This document shows, piece after piece, positions 1 to 8,894 of a stretch of 64,000 bases of DNA; position 1 is the stretch's first letter; each line of letters opens with the position of its first letter. The notes under the pieces were generated by a model. The model saw only the letters and a list, made by a program, of their open reading frames with translations. It was not told the DNA's origin and ran no database searches. The translations under genes and the position numbers were made by a program. Origin of the DNA: SFWF01 sp045537915 (GTDB lineage: Bacteria > Bacillota > Clostridia > Oscillospirales > Acutalibacteraceae); assembly GCA_045537915.1 (NCBI GenBank), contig JAZSQK010000063.1, positions 1 through 64,000 on the forward strand, given 5' to 3'.

Positions 1-996
1 TCCGCCATGATACATAAAGATGCGAGGATTAAAGAAGAAGGCATCGGTTGAGCTGGGAGACTCAACATACAACATAACACCCTTAGCATCTCCTACTCTA
101 GCAGGGTCGGAGAAGAGACGATGTGTTACATTTCCCGAGGACGAAGAAACAGGAACACTGTAGAGAGCGGAAAGGGGAAGTCCCGAGGTGTTTTCTGTAA
201 AGGTTGCCTTGTAAGCGGCATTTGTAGTCTCTACAAGGTTTGAGGGAATGGTAAGCTCCGAATTTGTATCGGGATAATAAGCATTACCCTTTTCATCAGA
301 ATATGTAGGCAAAATAACAGTATCGCCGCTGTTAATAGCATCAGGAGCAAGGAAAGAATAATCAGTACCGCCGATAATTACTTTGCTTACCTGAGGAGCA
401 GCTGTGTTAGTAAGCTCACCGAATAAAATCATAGGAGCACTAATTTTAATATTAGAGCCACAAGAAACACTGAATCCGTTAACCGAGTGTGTTGCAGCTA
501 TTGCTTCTGCACTTATATTGTTACGGAAATCATATAGAGGAAAATATACATATCCTCTGAAATTAGCCTTAAGGTCAGGTCCGTAGTTATCATATGCCTG
601 AGTTGTCCATAAACCTACCTTAGCATCATACAAATATGCATTTCCTGAATATTTGTAAAAATGATTCTCAACATCCTTAACAGTTAAGTATGGTGTGAAT
701 TTATGAGAAGCCTCTGTCTCACTAAGCTCAGCGGTTTCAACATAGAACATAACACCCTTAGCATTTGACAAGTAAATTTCATCAAACGTGAAGGCGTACC
801 GAGCTGATGAATCAGAAGAATAAACAGTCCCTTGAGGAATGTTTGCATCAGTAGCGGTAACGCCATCAGGCACCACAATATTCTGCAGAAGCGCAGCGGT
901 GTCTGCAGCATCGGCTACAGCGGCATTGAACAGAATTGTACCTAAAGAAGTAACCAACAATGCAACAATGCACACGATTGAAATAATCTTTTTCAT
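1..996 (-). CDS. Secreted repeat-domain protein, C-terminus beyond the window
   Basis: The frame is open from ATG at 994-996 to the window edge (332 codons), so the C-terminal part is missing. A GGAGAG ribosome site lies about 6 bases before the ATG. Residues 1 to about 30 form a signal peptide (MKK start, hydrophobic core, Ala-rich end), so the product is exported. Two copies of a domain are visible: the core AKGVM(F/L)YVE(T/S) starts near residue 79 and again near residue 304, and the DNA at 71-89 is identical to 746-764. The repeated beta-rich pattern suggests a surface or carbohydrate-binding module, but I do not recognise the family and no catalytic motif is visible. The promoter carries an operator-like motif shared with the dehydrogenase gene at 7706-8824. 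Confidence 0.85.
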   Translation of the reverse strand, partial: MKKIISIVCIVALLVTSLGTILFNAAVADAADTAALLQNIVVPDGVTATDANIPQGTVYSSDSSARYAFTFDEIYLSNAKGVMFYVETAELSETEASHKFTPYLTVKDVENHFYKYSGNAYLYDAKVGLWTTQAYDNYGPDLKANFRGYVYFPLYDFRNNISAEAIAATHSVNGFSVSCGSNIKISAPMILFGELTNTAAPQVSKVIIGGTDYSFLAPDAINSGDTVILPTYSDEKGNAYYPDTNSELTIPSNLVETTNAAYKATFTENTSGLPLSALYSVPVSSSSGNVTHRLFSDPARVGDAKGVMLYVESPSSTDAFFFNPRIFMYHGG

Positions 997-1043
997 ATTT
1001 TTCTCTCCTTTGGAAACAATATAGAGAATCTACCTCATAATTG

Positions 1044-1115
1044 ATTATAGCATATAAATTTGCAAATTTATATGCACAATCTGGTAATTGATTAGCACAA
1101 TTATGTGCAAATTGC
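1044..1115 (-). promoter_or_regulatory. Promoter with 21-bp direct-repeat operator for the secreted protein
   Basis: On the minus strand the -10 box TATAAT is at 1044-1049. Upstream lie two half-sites, read on the plus strand as GCACAATCTGGTAATT (from 1074) and GCACAATTATGTGCAAATT (from 1095), 21 bp apart. The first starts 24 bp from the -10 box. The layout matches AraC-type activator sites: two half-sites two helical turns apart, beside a weak -35. The regulator is not in the window. Confidence 0.6.
1050..1075. repeat. Perfect 26-bp palindrome in the promoter
   Basis: The 26 bases at 1050-1075 are identical to their reverse complement (arms GCATATAAATTTG and CAAATTTATATGC). The palindrome sits between the TATAAT box (1044-1049) and the upstream direct-repeat motif, so it overlaps the -35 region. 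A repressor operator is plausible. Confidence 0.7.
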
Positions 1116-1287
1116 TCTTTTCACTTAAATTTGGCACTACAATAATTATATAACCAACAATTAATTATTAGCGGTGAATAACGGTTTAGTGGTTATTTCA
1201 TTCCATATACACTATGCCGTATTTGTAAAAATATTACTGTTAAGAGACTTCTTACCAATCATTCATTTTAATTATCCAACGCTTAAC
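1114..1287. other. Non-coding stretch, nothing recognised
   Basis: This is the remainder of the 997-1360 gap between the promoter motif and the terminator at 1288-1322. It is AT-rich. I see no credible gene, RNA or further repeat in it. Confidence 0.5.
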
Positions 1288-1322
1288 AAAAAACAGGTTC
1301 TAATCATTTTAGAACCTGTTTT
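1288..1322 (-). terminator. Intrinsic terminator of the solute-binding protein gene
   Basis: Perfect 14-bp stem (1290-1303 with 1309-1322, core ACAGGTTCTAA) and a 5-base loop. On the minus strand it runs into six T. It lies 39 bases past the stop codon of the gene at 1361-2728. Confidence 0.9.
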
Positions 1323-1360
1323 ACTTATATTACAGTTAAAACTATACTATTATGACATTA

Positions 1361-2728
1361 TCAGCAAGGTGCGTTAGTGTTTCTAAGACAGTCCTTAACT
1401 AATGGAATGAAACCGTCAACTGCTGCTGCAGGTGTCGTAAGATCTATCATTATTGTATTAATAATGGTTGTACGCGCACCATCCCACCAGTTAACAAGAC
1501 CATCAGCATAAGGCATATCGAAAATGCACTTTTTAATATATTCGTTTCTGATAGCCTGATGCTCAGCATTAAGGGTACGAGCGAGCTGATTCTGCCCTTT
1601 TTCAGACTCTGCATAGTATGCTCTCTCACCTGCACGGAAGTGATAAATATATGCTGCTGCACCAGCTTCGTTCTGTGTGCATGCTGTTATAGAAAATCCA
1701 GAAGCAATGAGGGGGCAAATATAGTTTTCCTTGGAACTATTAAGTTTGGGGAACGGAACCATACCAATCTCATCTGTCATTTTAGCGTATGCATCCGTTG
1801 CAAAAAGTGCTGCGATAGGCTTATCAACGATCATAGCTGTTTTTCTGTTAAGGAATGACTGTTGAGCACCCTGATTAGGCTTTATCCAACCGTTCTTTGA
1901 GGCGTCATAAAGGAACTGAAGACCCTCTACTCCGTCAGGCTCATCAATAACTATTTCCCACTTGCCATTCTGATCCTGCTCAATGAACTTATTGTCAGCA
2001 GCAGAAATGAAAGTAAAGTAGTTCCATGTTGCGATCGCAGACATATCCTTAGTGGTAATCTTCTGACAAAGGCTTCTGAGGGTATCATAGGTCCAGTTGT
2101 CCTTTAAATAATAATCCTCATAAGGATCGGGTGCGCCGCATTCATCTACTATATATGTTTTATTGTAAAAAATGTAATTCTCGTGAAATCCTTCAGAGGG
2201 TGCACCGTAAGTAAGTCCGTCAACCTTGAAAAGATCGGTAGCTAAGAACTCGGTGTTCGGATCGTATCTCCAAGCGGGGTCGTTACGGTCAATATACTGA
2301 TCCATAGGAAGAATAAGGTTGCCGTAAACCGAGCTTAAAAGACCTGTGTTTGCCATAATGCAAACATCATAATAGTTTCGCTTGTCACCAGAAGCCAAAG
2401 CAAGTTTAGCTTTTGTCATAATTTCTGTTCCGTCTGCACTATCATATTGAATATCAATACCATAAATTTGTTCCATCTGGTTTATTGTATTGATCTCCCA
2501 GGTTGAACCCTCTCCAACACCGCCAACCTTAAGAACGGTGCCCTCAAGATTACCAAACAACTCTCTTTGAGTTTTGGTTGTCTCTCCAACATAGTTTACA
2601 TTATCATCACCGGTGTCAACGTTATCTACGCCAGCACCGCCGCCAATTCCTGTTTGGCTGCAGGCTGCAAGAGTAGCAATCATTGCAATCACGAGGATGA
2701 TTGAGAATACACGTTTAAACGTTTTCAT
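1361..2728 (-). CDS. Extracellular solute-binding lipoprotein (ABC sugar importer type)
   Basis: 455 aa. The N-terminus is a lipoprotein signal with lipobox LAAC and Cys23 as the predicted lipidated residue. The remainder resembles family 1 extracellular solute-binding proteins, which deliver sugars to ABC importers. Visible family-like features include the VLKVGG strand after the linker and the central segment SFLNRKTAMIVDKP. The product should be anchored outside the membrane. No permease or ATPase gene lies beside it: a terminator follows directly and a promoter precedes it, so it is transcribed alone and its partners must be elsewhere. Substrate cannot be read from sequence. Confidence 0.9.
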   Translation of the reverse strand: MKTFKRVFSIILVIAMIATLAACSQTGIGGGAGVDNVDTGDDNVNYVGETTKTQRELFGNLEGTVLKVGGVGEGSTWEINTINQMEQIYGIDIQYDSADGTEIMTKAKLALASGDKRNYYDVCIMANTGLLSSVYGNLILPMDQYIDRNDPAWRYDPNTEFLATDLFKVDGLTYGAPSEGFHENYIFYNKTYIVDECGAPDPYEDYYLKDNWTYDTLRSLCQKITTKDMSAIATWNYFTFISAADNKFIEQDQNGKWEIVIDEPDGVEGLQFLYDASKNGWIKPNQGAQQSFLNRKTAMIVDKPIAALFATDAYAKMTDEIGMVPFPKLNSSKENYICPLIASGFSITACTQNEAGAAAYIYHFRAGERAYYAESEKGQNQLARTLNAEHQAIRNEYIKKCIFDMPYADGLVNWWDGARTTIINTIMIDLTTPAAAVDGFIPLVKDCLRNTNAPC

Positions 2729-2758
2729 AAATACTTACTCCTTTGTTTAATTTTTTTC

Positions 2759-2827
2759 ATTATAGCACACGTTTGACTAAAAATCTATATTCATCTGATT
2801 ATTTTTTTAGCACTATTACGGAAAGTT
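2759..2827 (-). promoter_or_regulatory. Promoter of the solute-binding protein gene with a weak GCAC half-site
   Basis: On the minus strand TATAAT is at 2759-2764, 31 bases from the ATG. A plus-strand half-site GCACTATTACGGAAAGTTA starts at 2810. It resembles the half-sites near 8945 and 1095 and begins 45 bp from the -10 box. The second half-site is not recognisable, so shared control is only suggested. Confidence 0.45.
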
Positions 2828-2976
2828 AAAAGGTTTTGATGGGTTTAAATTCATAAGTTGGCGTGAGTCAAACCCAGCTTCCTCTTTTAGATCTCTGTTT
2901 TTTGTTCAACTTACACTTACTCTTTTTAGTCTGTAACACATTTAAAAACAGATTTCTTTTGAAGCCGTTTACAGTT

Positions 2977-4461
2977 TTAATTTCGATTTTCTCTTATATC
3001 CTTGTAATTCGGTTCGCAGGTAAGATTTACACCAAGCCTTTTGAATATTTTTTCATCAATCTGTGAAAGCATTACAGAAGAATGGACCTCGCAGCCTCTG
3101 AGATTTCCAAGCTGCTCCATAGCAGCCTCTGCTAACGGATCGGTCGCAGCGCAAATGGACAGGGCAACCAGAATCTCATCGGTATGGAGTCTCGGATTTC
3201 GGTTTCCGAGATGGTCTACCTTAAGATGCTGTACAGGTTCAATAACGGCGGGAGAAATAAGATGAACCTCGTCATCTATTCCCGCTAGTGTTTTGAGGGC
3301 GTTAAGCAAAAGAGCCGACGAGCAACCGAGCAGATCAGAGGTCTTGCCCGTAACTATTCTTCCGTCGTTAAGCTCCATTGCAGCGGCAGGAAGTCCCGTA
3401 AGGGTTGCCTTCTGTAAGGTTGGCGGTATTACCTTTCGGTCGTTGGGGGAAATTCCCGCTTTCTTCATAAGAAGCTCGAGCTTGTAGACAACCTCATCGC
3501 TTATTTTACCCTTGCGCTGACCGCAAAGCGCCGAATAATATCTACGTACTATTTCGTCACAGGAGGCCTTTCTGACAACCTTGTCATCAATTATGCAGTT
3601 GCCTGCCATATTAACTCCCATATCGGTAGGAGATTTATATGGACATTCCCCGAAAATTGTTTCCATCATCGCCTTAACCACAGGGAATATCTCAACATCA
3701 CGGTTGTAGTTTACCGTAAGTTCTCCGTAGGCTTCAAGATGGAAGGGGTCGATCATATTTACATCGTTAAGGTCGGCGGTTGCCGCTTCGTAGGCAAGGT
3801 TGACAGGGTGGTTCAAAGCCAGATTCCATATCGGGAAGGTTTCAAACTTGGCATATCCCGCAACAATTCCCCTCTTATGCTCGTGATAGAGCTGGGACAG
3901 GCAGGTTGCCATTTTACCGCTTCCGGGACCGGGGGCTGTAACCACTACGAGTTCACGACTTGTTTCGATATACTCGTTCTTGCCGTAGCCTTCATCGCTT
4001 ACGACCTTTGATATATTAGAGGGATATCCCTCTATGGCATAATGCTTGTAGACCTTTATTCCAAGACCCTCAAGCCGTTTTTTGAAGGCCCTTGCCTGAG
4101 GCTGACTGGCATAACAGGTCATTACCACACTGCCAACATAAAGCCCCATATTTCTGAAAATATCAATAAGGCGAAGAGTATCCATATCGTAGGTTATTCC
4201 AAGGTCCCCACGAAGCTTATTCTTTTCAATATCTGATGCATTTATAGCAATAACGATTTCTACCTGCTCCTTCATCTGAAGCAGCATCTTAAGCTTACTG
4301 TCGGGCTTAAAGCCGGGCAGCACCCTTGATGCGTGATAATCGTCATAAAGCTTTCCGCCGAATTCAAGATAAAGCTTTCCACCGATCTTTGCAATACGCT
4401 GACGGATATGCTCTGACTGCATTTTCAGGTATTTATCATTATCAAACCCTATTGCCTTCAT
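2977..4461 (-). CDS. UPF0371/DUF1846 family protein
   Basis: 494 aa. The start is ATG at 4459-4461 (protein begins MKAIGFDNDKY) with an AAAGGTAG ribosome site. A longer frame upstream only overlaps the end of galE and has no ribosome site. The protein matches UPF0371/DUF1846 over the full expected length of about 500 residues. The family has solved structures but no established reaction. A glycine-rich loop GPGSGK (about residues 178-183) resembles a nucleotide-binding loop. It starts 16 bases after the galE stop and is probably co-transcribed with it, so a sugar-nucleotide link is conceivable but unproven. Confidence 0.88.
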   Translation of the reverse strand: MKAIGFDNDKYLKMQSEHIRQRIAKIGGKLYLEFGGKLYDDYHASRVLPGFKPDSKLKMLLQMKEQVEIVIAINASDIEKNKLRGDLGITYDMDTLRLIDIFRNMGLYVGSVVMTCYASQPQARAFKKRLEGLGIKVYKHYAIEGYPSNISKVVSDEGYGKNEYIETSRELVVVTAPGPGSGKMATCLSQLYHEHKRGIVAGYAKFETFPIWNLALNHPVNLAYEAATADLNDVNMIDPFHLEAYGELTVNYNRDVEIFPVVKAMMETIFGECPYKSPTDMGVNMAGNCIIDDKVVRKASCDEIVRRYYSALCGQRKGKISDEVVYKLELLMKKAGISPNDRKVIPPTLQKATLTGLPAAAMELNDGRIVTGKTSDLLGCSSALLLNALKTLAGIDDEVHLISPAVIEPVQHLKVDHLGNRNPRLHTDEILVALSICAATDPLAEAAMEQLGNLRGCEVHSSVMLSQIDEKIFKRLGVNLTCEPNYKDIRENRN

Positions 4462-4477
4462 TTTTCTACTACCTTTA

Positions 4478-5491
4478 CTAGTTGTTATATCCGTTAGGAT
4501 TGTTTTTCTGCCATCTCCAAGAGTCCTGACACATCTGATCGACATTCTTAGCCGCTTCCCAGCCGAGAAGTTCTTTTGCCTTGGTTGAATCGGCATATAC
4601 TGTGCCTAAATCTCCCGGGCGGCGAGGATCAACCACATAAGGAACCTTTTGTCCCGACGCCTTTTCGAAGGCATTACGGAGTTCCAAAACAGAAACTCCC
4701 TTACCTGTTCCGAGATTTATTGCCTCACAGCCCTCATTTTCAGCCGCCCAACCGACCGCTTTTACATGACCCGCCGCAAGATCTACAACATGTATGTAGT
4801 CACGCACGCCTGTTCCGTCAGGGGTATCATAATCGTCGCCGAAAACATGAAGCTTCTCAAGTCTGCCGACTGCGACCTGTGAAATATAAGGCATAAGATT
4901 ATTGGGAATTCCCTTGGGATCCTCTCCTATCGTTCCGCTCTCGTGAGCGCCAATAGGATTGAAGTAACGGAGCAGTACTATGCTCCAGCTATTATCCGAA
5001 ACATAGACATCTCTGAGTATTTCTTCAATAAAATATTTTGTTCTGCCGTAAGGATTGGTAGCGCCGAGAGGCATACCCTCCTTTAAGGGCATTTCGGTTG
5101 CAACTCCGTAAACGGTAGCAGAGGAGGAGAAAACAAGACGCTTACAGTCAAATTCTCTCATTACCTCAAGCAGACTGATTGTGCTTATAAGGTTATTATT
5201 GTAGTACTCTATCGGTTTTCTTACCGATTCCCCAACCGCTTTCAGTCCTGCAAAATGTATAACCGCATCAATCTTGTTTTCGGTAAAGATTTTGCGAAGT
5301 GCATCCTTGTCACGAACATCCTCTTTGTAGAACTTTATCTTTCTGCCTACTATCTTCTCTACCCGTTCTAAAGATTTTTCGCTGCTGTTATCGAGATTAT
5401 CAACGACCACAACATCGTAACCCGCATTTATAAGTTCTATACAGGTATGGCTTCCGATATATCCTGCTCCACCGGTAGTTAAAATTGTCAT
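4478..5491 (-). CDS. galE: UDP-glucose 4-epimerase
   Basis: 337 aa, the usual length. The enzyme interconverts UDP-glucose and UDP-galactose in the cytoplasm (Leloir pathway and cell-surface sugar supply). It is an extended short-chain dehydrogenase: the NAD-binding GGAGYIGS is at residues 7-14, Ser124 lies in FSSSATVYG, and the catalytic pair Tyr148/Lys152 lies in YGRTK. It is the first gene of a two-gene unit with the UPF0371 gene. Its promoter is at 5552-5580. No galK or galT is in the window. Confidence 0.97.
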   Translation of the reverse strand: MTILTTGGAGYIGSHTCIELINAGYDVVVVDNLDNSSEKSLERVEKIVGRKIKFYKEDVRDKDALRKIFTENKIDAVIHFAGLKAVGESVRKPIEYYNNNLISTISLLEVMREFDCKRLVFSSSATVYGVATEMPLKEGMPLGATNPYGRTKYFIEEILRDVYVSDNSWSIVLLRYFNPIGAHESGTIGEDPKGIPNNLMPYISQVAVGRLEKLHVFGDDYDTPDGTGVRDYIHVVDLAAGHVKAVGWAAENEGCEAINLGTGKGVSVLELRNAFEKASGQKVPYVVDPRRPGDLGTVYADSTKAKELLGWEAAKNVDQMCQDSWRWQKNNPNGYNN

Positions 5492-5551
5492 AAAAACACT
5501 CCCCTAAACCTATTTTAAAGCTAATTTACGCAAATAAGTATTATTATATTT

Positions 5552-5580
5552 ATGTTAAATTACCTCATAAGATTTGTCAA
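5552..5580 (-). promoter_or_regulatory. SigA-type promoter of galE
   Basis: On the minus strand: TTGACA (5575-5580), 17-bp spacer, TAACAT (5552-5557). Confidence 0.65.
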
Positions 5581-5604
5581 TAAGATATTTTAGCAAATTA
5601 TGAT

Positions 5605-5633
5605 ATTTACTTTGAAAAAAAATGTGGTATAAT
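5605..5633 (+). promoter_or_regulatory. SigA-type promoter of the dnaD-like gene
   Basis: TATAAT at 5628-5633 preceded by a weak -35 (TTTACT at 5606-5611, 16-bp spacer). It diverges from the galE promoter with 25 bp between the two -35 boxes. Confidence 0.6.
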
Positions 5634-5684
5634 GGGTGTATTATCTTGGGTATTGTACCCTATTTTTGAAAGGAGCGCCCGTTT

Positions 5685-6611
5685 ATGAGTTATATTCTCA
5701 ACCCCTCGGCTATGTCCTCGGTATTTATGGTTCCGTCCGACGCTATTAAGACCTACATAAAACTTGCTTCAGCCGAACAGCTTCGGGTGCTGCTTTGCAC
5801 AATGAATAATATTTCTAGCGGTATAAATCCAAGCCAAACGGCAGACCTTCTCGGTATTCCTCTTGAGAATGTAACCGACGCTCTCAACTTCTGGAGCGAC
5901 GCCGGTGTCTTTATAAGACAAACAGAAAACAAGCCTATTGAATTTGAAAAGCCTGTAAAGGAAAAGAAGACGGCGACCACCCAAACGCCTAAGCCCAGCC
6001 GAGAAGAGATTGCTATGATGGGCAACACCGATGAGAAGATAGTCTTTCTGCTCAGAGAAGCCGAGCTTAAATTCAGGCGGCCTCTCCGCTTTACCGAAAT
6101 GCAGTCACTGGTCAGCCTTTATGCCGACGACGGTATGGATGTAGCGATAATTCTTATGCTTGTTGAATATGCCATCAGCGAGGATCGGGCTAATATAAGC
6201 TTTATAAACGAGACCGCTCGTCAGTGGTTGGCAGCGGGGGTTGATTCCCTTATTACCGCCGAAGAACAGATAGAAAAAAGAAACCGCCAGAAGCTTGCCT
6301 GGAACATTGTTGAAAAGGCCTTTGGACTTGAGCATCGTATGCCGAGTTCTAAGGAGCTCGAGTATTCTGAAGTGTGGGTTTCGGTCTGGAAGTTCGACCA
6401 TGCAATGCTCAAGGAGGCATACGACATCTGCATCGACGCCAAGGCCAAGCTTTCTATGCCCTACATAAATAAAATTCTTGAAGGTTGGCACACAAAGGGC
6501 TTTAAAACGGTAGAGCAGACAAAGGCTCCAAGTAATAAAAATTCAAAAACAGTCCGTATGGCATCATACGATAAAGAGCTTATGAAGAAAAAGCTTCAGA
6601 GCGACGATTAG
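5685..6611 (+). CDS. DnaD-domain primosome protein
   Basis: 308 aa; ATG at 5685 with an AAAGGAG ribosome site. The N-terminal part resembles a winged-helix module (about residues 20-85). A charged linker follows, and the C-terminal half carries two DnaD/DnaB2-type helical segments. In Firmicutes such proteins help load the replicative helicase at restart sites or the origin. The next gene, 11 bases downstream, encodes a DnaC/DnaI-like ATPase, and this pairing supports a primosome role. The assignment is to the family, not to a specific B. subtilis orthologue. Confidence 0.85.
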   Translation: MSYILNPSAMSSVFMVPSDAIKTYIKLASAEQLRVLLCTMNNISSGINPSQTADLLGIPLENVTDALNFWSDAGVFIRQTENKPIEFEKPVKEKKTATTQTPKPSREEIAMMGNTDEKIVFLLREAELKFRRPLRFTEMQSLVSLYADDGMDVAIILMLVEYAISEDRANISFINETARQWLAAGVDSLITAEEQIEKRNRQKLAWNIVEKAFGLEHRMPSSKELEYSEVWVSVWKFDHAMLKEAYDICIDAKAKLSMPYINKILEGWHTKGFKTVEQTKAPSNKNSKTVRMASYDKELMKKKLQSDD

Positions 6612-6622
6612 AGGGGTGCAAA

Positions 6623-7579
6623 ATGGGATATCGAAGTGAAATATACGATAAGGCTCTGAGAATTAAGGCCGATGAGGTGAAAAGGGCAGAGAATCTTTAT
6701 GAGGCTCGATTGGCAGAACTCAGAAGCAGTAATAAAGATTTTGCAGAGGCAGAGTGTGAACTTGCAAGACTTGGTCCTGCCATTGCACTTGCGGCAATTT
6801 CAAACGACGAGGAAAAGCTTTCCTCTCTCAAGGCCTCCTGTGATAAACTGAATGATAAAAAGCAAAAAATTCTTGACAGGACGGGAATTGTAAAGCCCAC
6901 ATATTCCTGCTTAGTCTGTGAAGATTCGGGATATGCAAAAGGAACCCTGTGTGACTGTGTTCGGGAAATTGCCAAAAGGCTTACCTTTGAGGAGCTTTCC
7001 AAGGCAATGCCTCTGGGTAACTGCAGTTTTGAAACTTTCGACCTTTCCTATTACCCCGACGAGAAAAATTCAGACGGAGTAAATCCGAGAAAAAGGGCAA
7101 CCGCAATACTGGCTCTTTGCAAGAGGTTTGTAAATGATTTCCCTGCAGAAGTAAAGTCCCTGCTCTTTATGGGTAATACAGGGCTTGGCAAGACTCATCT
7201 TTCTCTTGCGATTGTTTCAGAACTGAGCAAAAAGGGCTACGGCGTTGTTTACGGCCCTGCCCAAAATCTCTTCGGTTCTGCCGAAAAGGAGCATTTTTCA
7301 TACAGTGGAAGCACAGAAAAGCTCGACTCTATGCTCGAATGTGACCTGCTTGTAATTGACGATTTGGGAACCGAGTTCTTATCAGCCTATACGACCTCCC
7401 TGTTTTATAACATTGTTAACTCCAGACTTCTGACAGGAAAGCCTACCGTTATCAGTACAAACCTTAATCTTGATGAACTTGAGGCGAGATATTCTCCGAG
7501 AATAGTGTCAAGGTTTACCGAATATGATATGAAGGAATTTATAGGAACAGACATTCGTCAGCAAAAAGTCTTCAATTAA
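6623..7579 (+). CDS. DnaC/DnaI-like helicase-loader ATPase
   Basis: 318 aa. The C-terminal AAA+ domain has Walker A GNTGLGKT (residues 184-191) and Walker B LLVIDD (242-247), followed by the LGTE segment typical of the DnaC/IstB group. The N-terminal half is helical. A Cys set CLVC...CDC (residues 96-112) could bind zinc, as in DnaI. The expected role is ATP-dependent loading of the replicative helicase. It is co-transcribed with the dnaD-like gene (11-base gap), and there is no transposase nearby, which argues against an IstB helper. Confidence 0.88.
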   Translation: MGYRSEIYDKALRIKADEVKRAENLYEARLAELRSSNKDFAEAECELARLGPAIALAAISNDEEKLSSLKASCDKLNDKKQKILDRTGIVKPTYSCLVCEDSGYAKGTLCDCVREIAKRLTFEELSKAMPLGNCSFETFDLSYYPDEKNSDGVNPRKRATAILALCKRFVNDFPAEVKSLLFMGNTGLGKTHLSLAIVSELSKKGYGVVYGPAQNLFGSAEKEHFSYSGSTEKLDSMLECDLLVIDDLGTEFLSAYTTSLFYNIVNSRLLTGKPTVISTNLNLDELEARYSPRIVSRFTEYDMKEFIGTDIRQQKVFN

Positions 7580-7656
7580 AAAACTTCGTCCTTTGTACAA
7601 GCTCAGCAAAAACGGAAAGCTTATGTTTACTACACCCAACTACATTTATTGAGAAC

Positions 7657-7688
7657 AAAAAAACCGAGTTCGAATTCGAACTCGGTTT
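7657..7688 (-). terminator. Bidirectional terminator, 28-bp perfect palindrome
   Basis: Positions 7661-7688 are a perfect palindrome (stem AAACCGAGTTCG, loop AATT). On the minus strand seven T follow, so it mainly serves the dehydrogenase gene. It can also stop the rightward dnaC-like transcript. Confidence 0.88.
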
Positions 7689-7705
7689 GTTATCTTAATT
7701 AAAAA

Positions 7706-8824
7706 TTATTTTATAGGACTCCAGGGAAGATATTTTCTGTCCTTCATCCATGCATCATTGTATGCATCCTCAACACCTAAACCGCGGAGGTCTGCAACTG
7801 TATCGTGATCCTCTGCATCATAGAGCGCCCAGATAACACGAAGTGACTGGAGAGCAACCTTTGCATCGGTAATCGGCTTTTCTCCTGTTCTGACGCAATG
7901 TACAAAGTGAGAAAGCTGATTGCCCATATTCTTTTTGCCCGAAGCGCCTTCCCAAACAACTCTTGTTCCACGGTCCTGCTTGTCAACCTGGCCCGGAACA
8001 TGTTCTCTTTCCCTGTCATACACAAGAATCTGTCCCTTGTGATGGTTGTATTCAAGCATTGCCTTTTCACAGTGAACCTGTGTGCTGTAACCTTGTTTTG
8101 AACCTCTTGCTCCCCAAGTTGCACCGTGGTAACCGATTGCTCCACCCTCAAACTTCATTGTTACCATGCTGGATCCTTCTTTAAGCATCCAAGGAGTTCC
8201 AAGATTAGTGCCACAATGGGTTCCTGAAATAGGACGGCCAAGGAACCACATTAAAACATCGATGTGGTGACAACCGTGACTGAAAAGCTGTCCGCCGCCA
8301 AGGCTAGCAGATCTTCCCCAACCATATTCAGATGCGGCTGTATGACCGTATCCTGTAAGCTGCTCGGTCCAGTGAGACATCATAAAGGGTTTACCATATT
8401 CGCCCGAATCGATCATGCGCTTGAGCTCAATTAAACCGGGACGGAAACGGCAGGGATAGCCGCACATAAATACAACGCCCTCTTCTTCACACACATTGAT
8501 AAGACGAACTGCCTCTTCAAGCGTATTACAAATCGGCTTCTCCATAAGTAAATGAACCTTGTGTCTAGCAAAGAAAAGACCGCATTCATAATGAAGATGA
8601 TGAGGAAGTGCAATAAGAACACCGTCAACATGATCTACCATTGTTTTCCAGTCTGTTGTTACGTAGACATCGCCTCCAACAGCCTCTGCAACTTTTTCGG
8701 CGTTTTCACGCTTAACGTCGCAGGTAGCCGTAACCTCAACGGTATCACAGTCCTCCAGAAAGCCCAATACGTGCGCTGCCATGATCTTTCCGCAGCCTAC
8801 TACGCCAAGTCTAAATTTTTCCAT
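7706..8824 (-). CDS. Gfo/Idh/MocA family oxidoreductase
   Basis: 372 aa. The N-terminal Rossmann fold begins with GVVGCGKIM (GxGxxG around residues 7-12). The family EKP motif is at residues 95-97 (LLMEKP), and a His-rich SHGCHHIDVLMW segment lies in the catalytic domain. Such enzymes oxidise or reduce sugars, inositols or sugar derivatives with NAD(P) in the cytoplasm; the substrate cannot be read here. It is a single-gene unit, with a terminator behind it and a promoter in front. The promoter has the same direct-repeat operator as the secreted protein gene at the left edge, which suggests joint induction by one carbohydrate signal. Confidence 0.92.
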   Translation of the reverse strand: MEKFRLGVVGCGKIMAAHVLGFLEDCDTVEVTATCDVKRENAEKVAEAVGGDVYVTTDWKTMVDHVDGVLIALPHHLHYECGLFFARHKVHLLMEKPICNTLEEAVRLINVCEEEGVVFMCGYPCRFRPGLIELKRMIDSGEYGKPFMMSHWTEQLTGYGHTAASEYGWGRSASLGGGQLFSHGCHHIDVLMWFLGRPISGTHCGTNLGTPWMLKEGSSMVTMKFEGGAIGYHGATWGARGSKQGYSTQVHCEKAMLEYNHHKGQILVYDREREHVPGQVDKQDRGTRVVWEGASGKKNMGNQLSHFVHCVRTGEKPITDAKVALQSLRVIWALYDAEDHDTVADLRGLGVEDAYNDAWMKDRKYLPWSPIK

Positions 8825-8894
8825 AATTTATTTCTCCTTTCGGAAAATCTCTGAAATGTGCATTCCAAAATTTCCTATTAGCACTTTCGTGTAT

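Noticed and set aside
6623..7579. IstB transposition helper
   Set aside because: No IstA transposase or terminal repeats; adjacent dnaD-like gene and N-terminal Cys set point to a helicase loader.
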